Source: SIG587 sp045544035 (GTDB taxonomy: Bacteria; Bacillota; Clostridia; Oscillospirales; Acutalibacteraceae). Taken from it: 64,000 nt of DNA. Below, in pieces: positions 27,352-35,498 of this stretch. A program made the position numbers and the translations under genes. Position 1 is the first letter of the stretch. Each line of letters opens with the position of its first letter. The notes below the pieces were generated by a model. The model was not told the origin of the DNA and did not search any database. It worked only from the letters and a program-made list of their open reading frames with translations. The stretch spans positions 72,287-136,286 of the forward strand of contig JAZPYE010000008.1 in the NCBI GenBank assembly GCA_045544035.1, written 5' to 3'.

Positions 27352-28083
27352 GTGCGCGATTATGCCGTTGAGCTTGAAAACAGAGTTCAGTTTATAAAAA
27401 AGCTTTTAGCCGAAAGCGGTGCTAAAGGGGTTATTTTCGGAAATTCCGGCGGAAAGGACAGCGCCCTTGTGGGTATTCTCTGCAAAAAGGCTACCGATAA
27501 CACCGTAGGCGTTATTATGCCCTGCGAATCAGCACGAAATTTCGGCGAAGATAAGGATGACGGTTTAGAGGTTGCAAAACTGTTTAACATTGAAACGAGA
27601 ACCGTTGATTTAACCGACTGCAAGGCATCGGTTATAAACGCCGTTAAGGATAAAACAAGCCTCAATAATCAGGCACTTACAAACATTGCTCCTCGCCTTC
27701 GTATGATAACCCTTTATGCCATAGGGGCGGCAGAAAATCTGCTTGTTGCAGGCACGGGAAACCGCAGTGAAAGGTATATGGGCTATTTCACAAAATGGGG
27801 TGATGGCGGCTGTGACTTTAACCCCATTGCCGATTTAAGCGTAAAAGAGGTATATGAATTTTTAGAGTTTTTGGGTGCCCCCGAAAACATTATAAAAAAA
27901 GCCCCCAGCGCAGGCCTTTTTGAGGGTCAAACCGATGAAGCCGAAATGGGGGTTACCTATGCCGCTATTGATAAATATATTGATACAGGCATTGCCACCG
28001 ACCACGACAAGGCAATTATAGACCGCTATCATAGGGTAAGCGAACACAAAAGAAAAATGCCCGCCCTTTATGGCGAGGAATAA
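27352..28083 (+). CDS. nadE: NAD+ synthetase (ammonia-type)
   Basis: 243-residue enzyme converting deamido-NAD to NAD. It has the PP-loop GNSGGKDSALV, AGTGNRSERYMGYFTKWGDG and PSAGLFEGQTDEAEMG typical of NadE. It lacks the N-terminal nitrilase domain, so ammonia is the nitrogen donor. The start chosen is GTG at 27352, since AAGGAG lies 9 bases upstream; a TTG at 27346 is too close to it. Monocistronic with a strong terminator. Confidence 0.95.
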   Translation: MRDYAVELENRVQFIKKLLAESGAKGVIFGNSGGKDSALVGILCKKATDNTVGVIMPCESARNFGEDKDDGLEVAKLFNIETRTVDLTDCKASVINAVKDKTSLNNQALTNIAPRLRMITLYAIGAAENLLVAGTGNRSERYMGYFTKWGDGGCDFNPIADLSVKEVYEFLEFLGAPENIIKKAPSAGLFEGQTDEAEMGVTYAAIDKYIDTGIATDHDKAIIDRYHRVSEHKRKMPALYGEE

Positions 28084-28088
28084 GAACA

Positions 28089-28122
28089 AAAAGAGTAGTT
28101 CCAGCGGAACTACTCTTTTTTT
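28089..28122 (+). terminator. Intrinsic terminator of nadE
   Basis: A 14-bp stem (28089-28102/28106-28119), 3-base loop and a T-run. Confidence 0.9.
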
Positions 28123-28152
28123 GCAAAGTTTGCGCATTAAACAATATTTTAA

Positions 28153-28181
28153 TTGAAGTTTTTTTATTAATATGCTATACT
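28153..28181 (+). promoter_or_regulatory. Promoter of the rhamnosidase gene
   Basis: TTGAAG, 17 bases, TATACT, 23 bp before the start codon with TAGGAGG in between. No operator palindrome is obvious. Confidence 0.6.
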
Positions 28182-28204
28182 TTCCTTAAATAGGAGGTAA
28201 TACT

Positions 28205-30676
28205 ATGAAATCCGAAATTTGCAACATAAAAGTTGAATATTTCTCCGAGCCAATCGGTCTTGATACTAAATTCCCCCACTATTCCTGGGAATTTGTTTGT
28301 GATAAGGATAACGTATACCAAAGTAAATACAGAATTCAGGTCATTAGTTTTACAGATGAACTGTTTTGGGACAGCGGTTTTGTAGAATCGGACAAGACCT
28401 TTTCAGTAAAGCACAGCGGAAAAGCCTTAGAGCCTGACACCGAATATAAAGTAATTATAGAGTCGGTGCTTGGGGAAGAACATCTCACAGGTGTAAGCCG
28501 ATTTAGAACCGGTCTTATGGATGAGGTTTTCGCCGATGCTCAGTGGATAACAGCGACAGATTTGGCAAATCCCCTTTTCAGAAAAACCTTCTTTATAAAT
28601 AAACAGCCAACCGTTGCCACCGCTTATGTTGCTGCCAGAGGATTTTATGAGCTATACATAAACGGCCAAAGGGTTGGGGACAGAATTTTAGCCCCCGCTA
28701 TGCTTAGCCCAAAAAGTTTTCCAAACACCTGCGCTGCCGATGCTTATGATGTGACCTCACTGCTAACCACTGATAATAACACCATCGGCATAATGTTAGG
28801 AACGGGATATTCCATCTCGGATTTCAATCCCTGGGGTTGGGTTTACGAGGGTAAAAAAAGAGCTTGGGCGGCTGTGTCTATACAGTTTAAAGACGGAGAC
28901 CATATGGTTATAACTACCGATGGAAGTTGGTTAACCCATAATGGACCTATCGTTTCATCATCAATATACCACGGTGAAACATACGATAAGAACCTTGAAA
29001 TTGCGGGTTGGAGCGAATCATACATAGATACAAACGACTGGACCCAAGCCGCAATATCGGAAATCCAAGAGAATGTTCTAAACACATATACCGCCCCCAT
29101 ACGAAAGCTGAGCCGCAAAGAATGCACAGAGCTTATAGCCCGAAACGATGCGGTCACCTTCTGCGACTTTAAGGAAAACGGAGCAGGATTCCTTTGTATC
29201 AAGATTGCCGGTGAGCCTGGTGCCAAGGTTATCATCACCCATTCGGAGCATATAAACCCCGATGGAAGCCTTAACACCTTCACAAACCGCAACGCCAAGG
29301 CAACCGATGTTTATATTCTTAAAGGTGATGAAACCGAGGTTTATGAGCCTAGATTTACCTACCACTGCTTCCGCTATGCCGAAATCCGCATAGAAGGCAC
29401 AGCTCAACTTATATCCGCCGAAAAGATTACCATTGGTGCCGCGCTTCAAAATGACAGTGATTTTTACTGCGATGACGCTATGATAAAGCGTTTTTACGAT
29501 AATGCTATGAGGTCGGTCTGTTCGAATTTTATGAGCCACCCCACCGATTGTGCCGTAAGAGATGAGCGCACCCCCTGCCTTATGGATACTATGGCCTATG
29601 AGGAGCTTTGCCTGCATAGCCTTGATATGCAGGGCTACTACCGCCATTGGCTCAATAATATATATAACCAGTTTGACCCCAACGGCTGCTTCCCTCTTTG
29701 GGATGGCGACATTATAACCCTTCCAAAGCTTATGGCAGAGCATTACGGTGATGAGGATGTGGAAAGACTCATGTACCCGAGAATGAAATGGGTAGTGGAA
29801 AAGAGCTTTGACACCTACAAGGAAAACGGTTTTGTTACCACCTTTGGCGATTGGTGCGCCCCCATTGACAACCCTGAAAACGACTACAAAAAATGCTTCC
29901 ATTTTGGCGGTGAAGCAGGACTTTGCGCCGCCGTTTACCAGCTTCGTTATCTTTGTGAGCTGTGCGAAAAACTGGGGATTGCCGAAGATAAAAAATATTA
30001 CTCCGAGCTCATAGAGTTTTATTTAAATGAGTTCTACGAAAAATATTTCGATGAGGAAAAGTGCTGCTTCTCCGATGGTCAGCAGACCCCGAACCTTGTG
30101 GCACTCGGAATGGATGTGGCAAAACCCGAACATCGAAAAGGGATTTTAGCTGCCCTTAAAAAGCACATTCGCGAGGTGGATGAATATCGCCACTACACCG
30201 GCATTACCGGCACAAGATTTTTAATTCGCGTTTTGTCACAGGACAAGGAAGGTATGGAAATTCTTGACCGTATGCTCCACGGAACCGAGTACCCAAGCTT
30301 CGGCAGACAGGTGCTTGAATATGACGCCACTACACTGCACGAGCAATGGCTTAATCTTGAAGGTATGATGTCGGGCGACCATCCTATGTTTGCGGGTATT
30401 TTTGCCGATTACTACCGCATTTTCGCAGGTATCACAGGCAAGGATAATTACAAAGAAATCACCATTGCGCCAAAGCTTTTAGATAGTATAAATGAGCTTC
30501 GCTGTACCTTCCACTGTGTTCGAGGAAAAATAAGTGTAGATGTGCAAAAGAATTCGGACAAATATTTTATTGACGCTGTAATTCCTCCCAACTGCACAGC
30601 AACGCTAATAACACCCGATGGCGAGAAAATCCTTCTCGGCAACGGAAAATACACAACAAAAAAAGAGCGGTTTTAA
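28205..30676 (+). CDS. Alpha-L-rhamnosidase, GH78 family
   Basis: 823-residue glycosidase releasing terminal L-rhamnose from plant or microbial glycans. Beta-sandwich domains occupy about 1-420 (with the RGFYELYINGQRVGDR motif), then an (alpha/alpha)6 barrel with the catalytic segment HPTDCAVRDERTPC (family form DCPQRDER) and a later EQWLNLEGMMSGDHPMF segment. A C-terminal beta domain ends the protein. There is no signal peptide, so it acts on imported oligosaccharides. No transporter or rhamnose catabolic genes adjoin it; its stop overlaps the shared terminator with galK. Confidence 0.88.
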   Translation: MKSEICNIKVEYFSEPIGLDTKFPHYSWEFVCDKDNVYQSKYRIQVISFTDELFWDSGFVESDKTFSVKHSGKALEPDTEYKVIIESVLGEEHLTGVSRFRTGLMDEVFADAQWITATDLANPLFRKTFFINKQPTVATAYVAARGFYELYINGQRVGDRILAPAMLSPKSFPNTCAADAYDVTSLLTTDNNTIGIMLGTGYSISDFNPWGWVYEGKKRAWAAVSIQFKDGDHMVITTDGSWLTHNGPIVSSSIYHGETYDKNLEIAGWSESYIDTNDWTQAAISEIQENVLNTYTAPIRKLSRKECTELIARNDAVTFCDFKENGAGFLCIKIAGEPGAKVIITHSEHINPDGSLNTFTNRNAKATDVYILKGDETEVYEPRFTYHCFRYAEIRIEGTAQLISAEKITIGAALQNDSDFYCDDAMIKRFYDNAMRSVCSNFMSHPTDCAVRDERTPCLMDTMAYEELCLHSLDMQGYYRHWLNNIYNQFDPNGCFPLWDGDIITLPKLMAEHYGDEDVERLMYPRMKWVVEKSFDTYKENGFVTTFGDWCAPIDNPENDYKKCFHFGGEAGLCAAVYQLRYLCELCEKLGIAEDKKYYSELIEFYLNEFYEKYFDEEKCCFSDGQQTPNLVALGMDVAKPEHRKGILAALKKHIREVDEYRHYTGITGTRFLIRVLSQDKEGMEILDRMLHGTEYPSFGRQVLEYDATTLHEQWLNLEGMMSGDHPMFAGIFADYYRIFAGITGKDNYKEITIAPKLLDSINELRCTFHCVRGKISVDVQKNSDKYFIDAVIPPNCTATLITPDGEKILLGNGKYTTKKERF

Positions 30677-30686
30677 CCGCTCTTTT
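30661..30686. terminator. Bidirectional intrinsic terminator
   Basis: A 12-bp stem AAAAGAGCGGTT/AACCGCTCTTTT between convergent rhamnosidase and galK. Confidence 0.85.
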
Positions 30687-30689
30687 TTG

Positions 30690-31961
30690 TTATTTCACTT
30701 CATATCCGCCAACCGAGCGAATTTTAAGGGGGATGCAGGAATCCTTGCCAAAAACGGCCTCGATTTCTGATTTATAGTTTTCAAAGCATTCGTTTTTAAC
30801 ATAGCACTGAATTGTGCCTGCAAATCCGCCGCCGTGAACGCGGCAAACGCCGCACTCCCCGAGAATTTCCTCGGTTAAGGCAATAGCAAGGGTTATTCCC
30901 TGTTCTGCCGAATTGGTAGCGGAATAAACATTTTGAAGGAAACGGTAGGATGAATCACCCGATGCCTTAACAAGCTTTAAAAAACCCTCAAAATCTTTTT
31001 CTTTAAGAAGAACCTTTTGATTTTCTGCGCGGGCATCCTCATTAAAGAAATGAAGGGCGCGCAAAATTGCCCTGTCGCAAACCTTGCCTTTAAGTTCGGG
31101 CAGTGATTTTTTAAATTCCTCAAAGGAAACATCCCTTAAAAAGTCCTTACCAAAATAATTTGCAACCGCCTTGCAGTCAAGGGTTATGTCGGCATAATCT
31201 TGGGTTAAATCGGCGTGGTTGCCGCCGGTGTTAACAACGCAAAGGGTGTAGCCCGAAGCGCTTAAATCAAAATCAACCTTTTCGGCCTTTGGAGATGCCG
31301 GGTCAGCAAAGTCCATTGCCGTAAAACCGCCAAAGGAGCAGGCGCACTGGTCTAAAAGTCCGCAAGGCTTGCCGAAATACTCCCTTTCGGCTCTTTGGGA
31401 AATGAGAGCAACCTCCATCGGAGAAAGTTTTGATTCGTTGTAAAGGCAGTTTAAAACCGTGCAAACAAGCACTTCAAAAGCGGCAGATGAGGAAAGACCC
31501 GAGCCCTTTAAAACATTAGAGGTTGTGTAGGCATTAAAGCCGCCAACGCTGTAACCCTTTTCCTTAAAAAAGGCGCAAATTCCGCGAACAAGGGAAAGCG
31601 AGGTTCCCTCCTGCTCTTTTTTATAGGAAATATCGGCTAAATTAATAATATCAGTACCAAAGCCCTCAGATTCAATGCGAATAACTCCATCATCATTCTT
31701 TGAAGCAACGGCAATAACATCCATATCGGCAGCGCCCGCCAGCACTCTGCCGTGCTGATGGTCAGTGTGGTTGCCGCCGATTTCGGTTCTACCGGGGGCG
31801 CTGAAAAGGCGCACCTCTCCCGCCTCACCAAAGGTGGCGCAAAAGCTGTCACAGGCGGACAAATAACGCTTGTGGGCCTCAGCTGTGTCTTTATAAAGCA
31901 GAGAGAAGCTTTTATCAAACTTCCCCTGCAAAATTTGAGTTTTAATTTCGTTTACAGTCAT
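30690..31961 (-). CDS. galK: Galactokinase
   Basis: 423-residue GHMP kinase phosphorylating galactose at C1 in the Leloir pathway. It has the galactokinase signature GRTEIGGNHTDHQHGRVL near residue 58, the ATP loop GSGLSSSAAFEV and the C-terminal RVHGGGFAGTIQ. It is slightly longer than the ~390 of most family members because of an N-terminal extension. It follows ackA by 12 bp, forming a two-gene unit; galE and galT are not in the window. Confidence 0.95.
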   Translation of the reverse strand: MTVNEIKTQILQGKFDKSFSLLYKDTAEAHKRYLSACDSFCATFGEAGEVRLFSAPGRTEIGGNHTDHQHGRVLAGAADMDVIAVASKNDDGVIRIESEGFGTDIINLADISYKKEQEGTSLSLVRGICAFFKEKGYSVGGFNAYTTSNVLKGSGLSSSAAFEVLVCTVLNCLYNESKLSPMEVALISQRAEREYFGKPCGLLDQCACSFGGFTAMDFADPASPKAEKVDFDLSASGYTLCVVNTGGNHADLTQDYADITLDCKAVANYFGKDFLRDVSFEEFKKSLPELKGKVCDRAILRALHFFNEDARAENQKVLLKEKDFEGFLKLVKASGDSSYRFLQNVYSATNSAEQGITLAIALTEEILGECGVCRVHGGGFAGTIQCYVKNECFENYKSEIEAVFGKDSCIPLKIRSVGGYEVK

Positions 31962-31973
31962 TATTTTCTTTCC

Positions 31974-33161
31974 CTATTTAATAAGTGCCAAGGTATCTCT
32001 TGCAATGGCAAGTTCTTCGTTGGTGGGAATAATGTAAACATTAACCTTGGAATCATCGGTGGAAATTTTAATTTCCTTACCTCTTACCTTGTTTGCCTCG
32101 TAGTCGCACTTAACGCCGAGGAATGCAAGGCTATCACAAATGTAGGCACGAAGCTCAGCATCGTTTTCGCCGATACCGCCTGTGAAAGCAATGGCATCAA
32201 CACCGCCAAGAGCTGCAATGTAGGAGCCAACGAATTTAAGAATCTGATAACGCTGCATATCAATTGCAAGCTGTGCGCGCTCATTACCCTGCTGGGCAGC
32301 GGCAGCAACGTCACGGTTATCGTTAGAAACGCCCGAAATGCCGAATACACCTGATTTTTTGTTGCAGATGTTGGACATTTCATCGGGTGTTAAGTTTTCC
32401 TTGTTAGCAATAAAGGTAACAGCCGAAGGGTCAAGTGTACCGGTTCTAGTGCCCATCATAAAGCCATCAAGGGGTGTAAAGCCCATTGAGGTGTCAAAGC
32501 ACTTGCCATCTTTAATTGCGGTAATTGAGCAACCGTTGCCAAGGTGGCAGGTGATAACCTTTTTATTGCGGTCACCTTCAATATCAAGAACACGGTCACC
32601 GACAAAATGGTGAGAGGTGCCGTGTGCACCGTATTTACGAACCTGATATTTCTCATAGTACTCATAAGGCAGAGCATACATGTAAACCTTGGGTTCCATT
32701 GTCTGATGGAAAGAGGTATCAAAAACTGCAACCTGAGGAATTTCGGTGCCAAAGGTTTTAATGCAGGCTCTGATTGCCAAAACGTGTGCAGGGTTGTGAA
32801 GAGGAGCAAGCTCGCCAAGAGCATCAATATCCTCAAGAGCCTTTGGTGTGATGATGGTGGATTTTGAGAAGATGCTGCCGCCCTGAACGATGCGGTGACC
32901 GATTGCGGAAATCTCATCAAAGGAGTCGATAACCTTTGCATCACTCTTGGTCATTGCATAAACAACGGCCTCAAAAGCCTCACTATGGGTGGGCATAGGA
33001 ATTTCTGCGGCATAAACTCGACCATCAGCCGCGGTATGCTTAATGGCGCCTGTAACACCGATTCTTTCACAAAGACCCTTTGCAAGAACACTCTCATCGG
33101 TCATATCAATAAGCTGATACTTAAGTGAAGAACTGCCTGCATTAACAACGAAAATTTTCAT
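31974..33161 (-). CDS. ackA: Acetate kinase
   Basis: 395 residues converting acetyl phosphate and ADP to acetate and ATP, the main ATP-yielding step of acetogenic fermentation. NAGSSSLKYQL, HRIVQGG, FDTSFHQTM, HGTSHHFV, HLGNGCS and GGIGEN are all present. The ATG at 33161 (MKIFVVNAG) has AAAGGTGAT upstream; an ATG three codons earlier is less likely. The usual partner pta is not adjacent; galK follows instead. Confidence 0.96.
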   Translation of the reverse strand: MKIFVVNAGSSSLKYQLIDMTDESVLAKGLCERIGVTGAIKHTAADGRVYAAEIPMPTHSEAFEAVVYAMTKSDAKVIDSFDEISAIGHRIVQGGSIFSKSTIITPKALEDIDALGELAPLHNPAHVLAIRACIKTFGTEIPQVAVFDTSFHQTMEPKVYMYALPYEYYEKYQVRKYGAHGTSHHFVGDRVLDIEGDRNKKVITCHLGNGCSITAIKDGKCFDTSMGFTPLDGFMMGTRTGTLDPSAVTFIANKENLTPDEMSNICNKKSGVFGISGVSNDNRDVAAAAQQGNERAQLAIDMQRYQILKFVGSYIAALGGVDAIAFTGGIGENDAELRAYICDSLAFLGVKCDYEANKVRGKEIKISTDDSKVNVYIIPTNEELAIARDTLALIK

Positions 33162-33301
33162 TTTAATCACCTTTACCTAAATTTTAAATACAGTATTGAA
33201 CAAGCTTTGAACTTGTGATAAAATAATACTGACATACACTTATATATAATATCCCAAATGTAATATTTTTTCAAGGGTTTTTGGAAAAAAGAGGTGTTTT
33301 T

Positions 33302-34480
33302 TTGAATATTGCAGGTATTATAGCCGAATTTAACCCCCTGCACAATGGGCATAAATATTTAACCCAGCAGGCAAAAAAAGAAAATGATGCCGTTATTGCC
33401 GTTATGAGCGGAAACTTCGTTCAGCGTGGCGACACTGCGATTTTCTCAAAATTTGACCGCGCCAAAGCCGCAGTTCAAAACGGTGTTGATTTGTGCATTG
33501 AACTGCCCACCCCCTGGGCAATGGCAACGGCACAAACCTTTGCCGAGGGCGCCGTTCAAATTATGAATAGCCTTGTGTTTGTAAACTCCCTTTATTTCGG
33601 CAGCGAATGTGCCGACATTGACCTGATAAGCCGCACCTCTCAAATTTTCAGCGATAAAAATTTCCGTGACCTTATCACCTCTCAGCTTAAAAACGGCGTA
33701 ACCTTTGCAACAGCCAGGCAAACGGCGGTAAGCCGAATTGATGAGCGCGCCGCCCATATTCTTGCCAACCCCAATGATATTTTAGCAACCGAATATATAA
33801 GCGCATTAAACCGCTTAAACAGCGCAATAAAGCCATACTGCGTTAAACGCCAAGGCACTGCTCACGACAGTAATGAAGCAAAGGGAAATTTCCTTTCGGC
33901 CTCTAAGCTTCGTTCCCTTATTTTAACAGATGAAATTGATGCAATAAAACCGTTCTGCCCCGAAACATCTTTTGAAATCATAAAGAATGCAAACGTGTCG
34001 GATATAAGGCGAATTGAAACCGATATTTTAGGAAAGTTAAGGCGTGCCCAGCTTTCGGATTTTCGCAACCTCCCCGATATTAGCGAGGGCATTGAAAACC
34101 GCCTTTTTGCCGCTGCGAAGAGTGCCACAAGCCTTGAGGAACTTTACTCCCTTATTAAAACAAAGCGCTACACCCTTTCCCGAATTCGCCGCCTCGTTTT
34201 ATCGGCATATCTTGATTTAAGGGCTGATTATTTAAAAGCTCCCCCACCCTACGCCCGCGTTTTGGCATTTTCCAAAAAGGGTGAGGAGCTGATTAAAATT
34301 TTTAATTCCATTACCAAAATCCCCCTAGTTATGCGTGCGGGTGATTTTGAAAAGCTGGGTGACACAGCAGGCAAAATTTTTGCCGCCGAAAGAAACGCCA
34401 CCGACCTTTACGCTTTATCCCTTAAAACTCCCCTGCCCTGCGGCACCGAGTTTACCGAAATGATTTACAAGGAAAAATAA
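33302..34480 (+). CDS. tmcAL: tRNA(Met) cytidine acetate ligase TmcAL
   Basis: 392-residue nucleotidyltransferase-like enzyme (YlbM/DUF795) forming N4-acetylcytidine at the wobble position of elongator tRNA-Met using acetate and ATP. The HxGH motif in AEFNPLHNGHKYL, SGNFVQRGD, FSKFDRA and LSASKLRS match the family. The start chosen is TTG at 33302 because AGAGGTG lies 7 bases upstream and it yields the standard N-terminus; a TTG at 33281 would add seven residues. It is divergent from ackA, whose product acetate is its substrate, a pleasing but unproven link. Confidence 0.93.
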   Translation: MNIAGIIAEFNPLHNGHKYLTQQAKKENDAVIAVMSGNFVQRGDTAIFSKFDRAKAAVQNGVDLCIELPTPWAMATAQTFAEGAVQIMNSLVFVNSLYFGSECADIDLISRTSQIFSDKNFRDLITSQLKNGVTFATARQTAVSRIDERAAHILANPNDILATEYISALNRLNSAIKPYCVKRQGTAHDSNEAKGNFLSASKLRSLILTDEIDAIKPFCPETSFEIIKNANVSDIRRIETDILGKLRRAQLSDFRNLPDISEGIENRLFAAAKSATSLEELYSLIKTKRYTLSRIRRLVLSAYLDLRADYLKAPPPYARVLAFSKKGEELIKIFNSITKIPLVMRAGDFEKLGDTAGKIFAAERNATDLYALSLKTPLPCGTEFTEMIYKEK

Positions 34481-34509
34481 AGAAGCAGCCTACAAGCTGC
34501 TTCTTTATT
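34476..34509. terminator. Bidirectional intrinsic terminator
   Basis: A 14-bp stem (34476-34489/34496-34509) with a 6-base loop between tmcAL and the convergent lipoprotein gene. Confidence 0.9.
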
Positions 34510-34963
34510 ATTTATACTCAGCAACGAAGGAATACCGTTTTCCTTTAGTTATCACTACTTCCTCGTAGTTACCTTTAACGGCCTTATCATCCTCATAAAG
34601 CACCCAGGTGCAGCCGTTTGTTTCATCGGCCTCAACACCTATAATTGTTGTTATGGGCTGGCCGTAGCCTGAAGTAATCATTCCCATTTCTCTGAGCGCC
34701 CCGAGAACATAGGTTAAACTAGTGTTGATTTTAAATCTTTGAACGGAGTCTTTAGGGTCAATACATTCAAAGTAAAAAGAAGTCTTTCCTGTGCCGATGA
34801 TGTTGTAATACTCATCGCCAAAGGGTGAGGCATTCTCTTCGCTCATATAACTTACGTTGCTCTCCTCATTCTCCGCATTTTGCTTTTTTGAGCAACCGCA
34901 AATCAAAGCGCCGCAGGACAGAATAATGACAAAGCAAAGACAAATTGATAAAAACCGTTTCAT
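34508..34963 (-). CDS. Lipoprotein with DUF4430-like (transcobalamin C-terminal type) domain
   Basis: 151 residues. A lysine-arginine start, hydrophobic core and ICGC lipobox give a lipoprotein signal peptide with the acylated Cys near residue 24. A short acidic linker leads to a ~95-residue domain (TSLTYVLGALREMGMITSGYG to the C-terminus, with TWVLYEDDKAVKGNY) that resembles DUF4430 modules found in secreted Clostridial proteins; ligand unknown. The ATG at 34963 has AGAGGTT 10 bases upstream; a TTG four codons earlier is an alternative. It is a single gene. Confidence 0.65.
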   Translation of the reverse strand: MKRFLSICLCFVIILSCGALICGCSKKQNAENEESNVSYMSEENASPFGDEYYNIIGTGKTSFYFECIDPKDSVQRFKINTSLTYVLGALREMGMITSGYGQPITTIIGVEADETNGCTWVLYEDDKAVKGNYEEVVITKGKRYSFVAEYK

Positions 34964-35039
34964 AAAAAACACCAACCTCTTTATTTAACAAACTTAGTTT
35001 AGCACAGTTTGCCACTAAAATCAACCACCGTATTTTCCC

Positions 35040-35067
35040 TTGCAAATGGAATAATTTGTGGTATAAT
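35040..35067 (+). promoter_or_regulatory. Promoter of the DtxR-type regulator / P-type ATPase pair
   Basis: TTGCAA, 16 bases, TATAAT, followed by an AT-rich palindromic stretch (TATAATATATAATGTATATT) that could serve as an operator. No TTAGCC-type palindrome like those of the feo promoter is seen here. Confidence 0.5.
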
Positions 35068-35104
35068 ATATAATGTATATTTATGTGCAAGGAGGTTTAA
35101 AACA

Positions 35105-35470
35105 ATGAATTTACAAGAATCGGGCGAAATGTACCTTGAAACCATTCTGATTTTATCCAAAGAGAAGCCATCCCTGCGTTCCATTGATATTGTTGAACAT
35201 TTAGGTTATTCAAAGCCCAGCGTCAGCCGTGCGGTTAATCTTCTTAAAAACGGCGGATTTATTTCCGTTGATGATAATTCCTTCATAACACTTACCGAAA
35301 CGGGCACAGAAATTGCTCAAAAAATTTACAACCGACACACGGTGCTCACAGCATTTCTCGAAAAGCTTGGAATTGAGCACGCCACAGCCGATTTTGATGC
35401 CTGCAAAATTGAACATGTGATTTCTGATGAATCCTTTGATGCAATTAAGAAATTTTACGAAGGCCTATAA
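35105..35470 (+). CDS. DtxR-family metal-dependent transcription regulator
   Basis: 121 residues: an N-terminal winged helix (about 1-65, recognition helix SKPSVSRAVNLLK) and the dimerisation domain, with no C-terminal SH3 domain. Metal ligands are readable: Met9 and Glu12 in GEMYLE, His in YNRHTVL, and the set Cys, Glu, His in DACKIEHV. Having Met and Cys in the primary site matches iron-sensing DtxR/IdeR rather than manganese-sensing MntR, which has Asp and Glu there. AAGGAGG precedes the ATG. It is 28 bp upstream of a P-type ATPase and probably co-transcribed. Confidence 0.88.
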   Translation: MNLQESGEMYLETILILSKEKPSLRSIDIVEHLGYSKPSVSRAVNLLKNGGFISVDDNSFITLTETGTEIAQKIYNRHTVLTAFLEKLGIEHATADFDACKIEHVISDESFDAIKKFYEGL

Positions 35471-35498
35471 AATTTAATGCTTTTTGGAGTGGTTTTTT

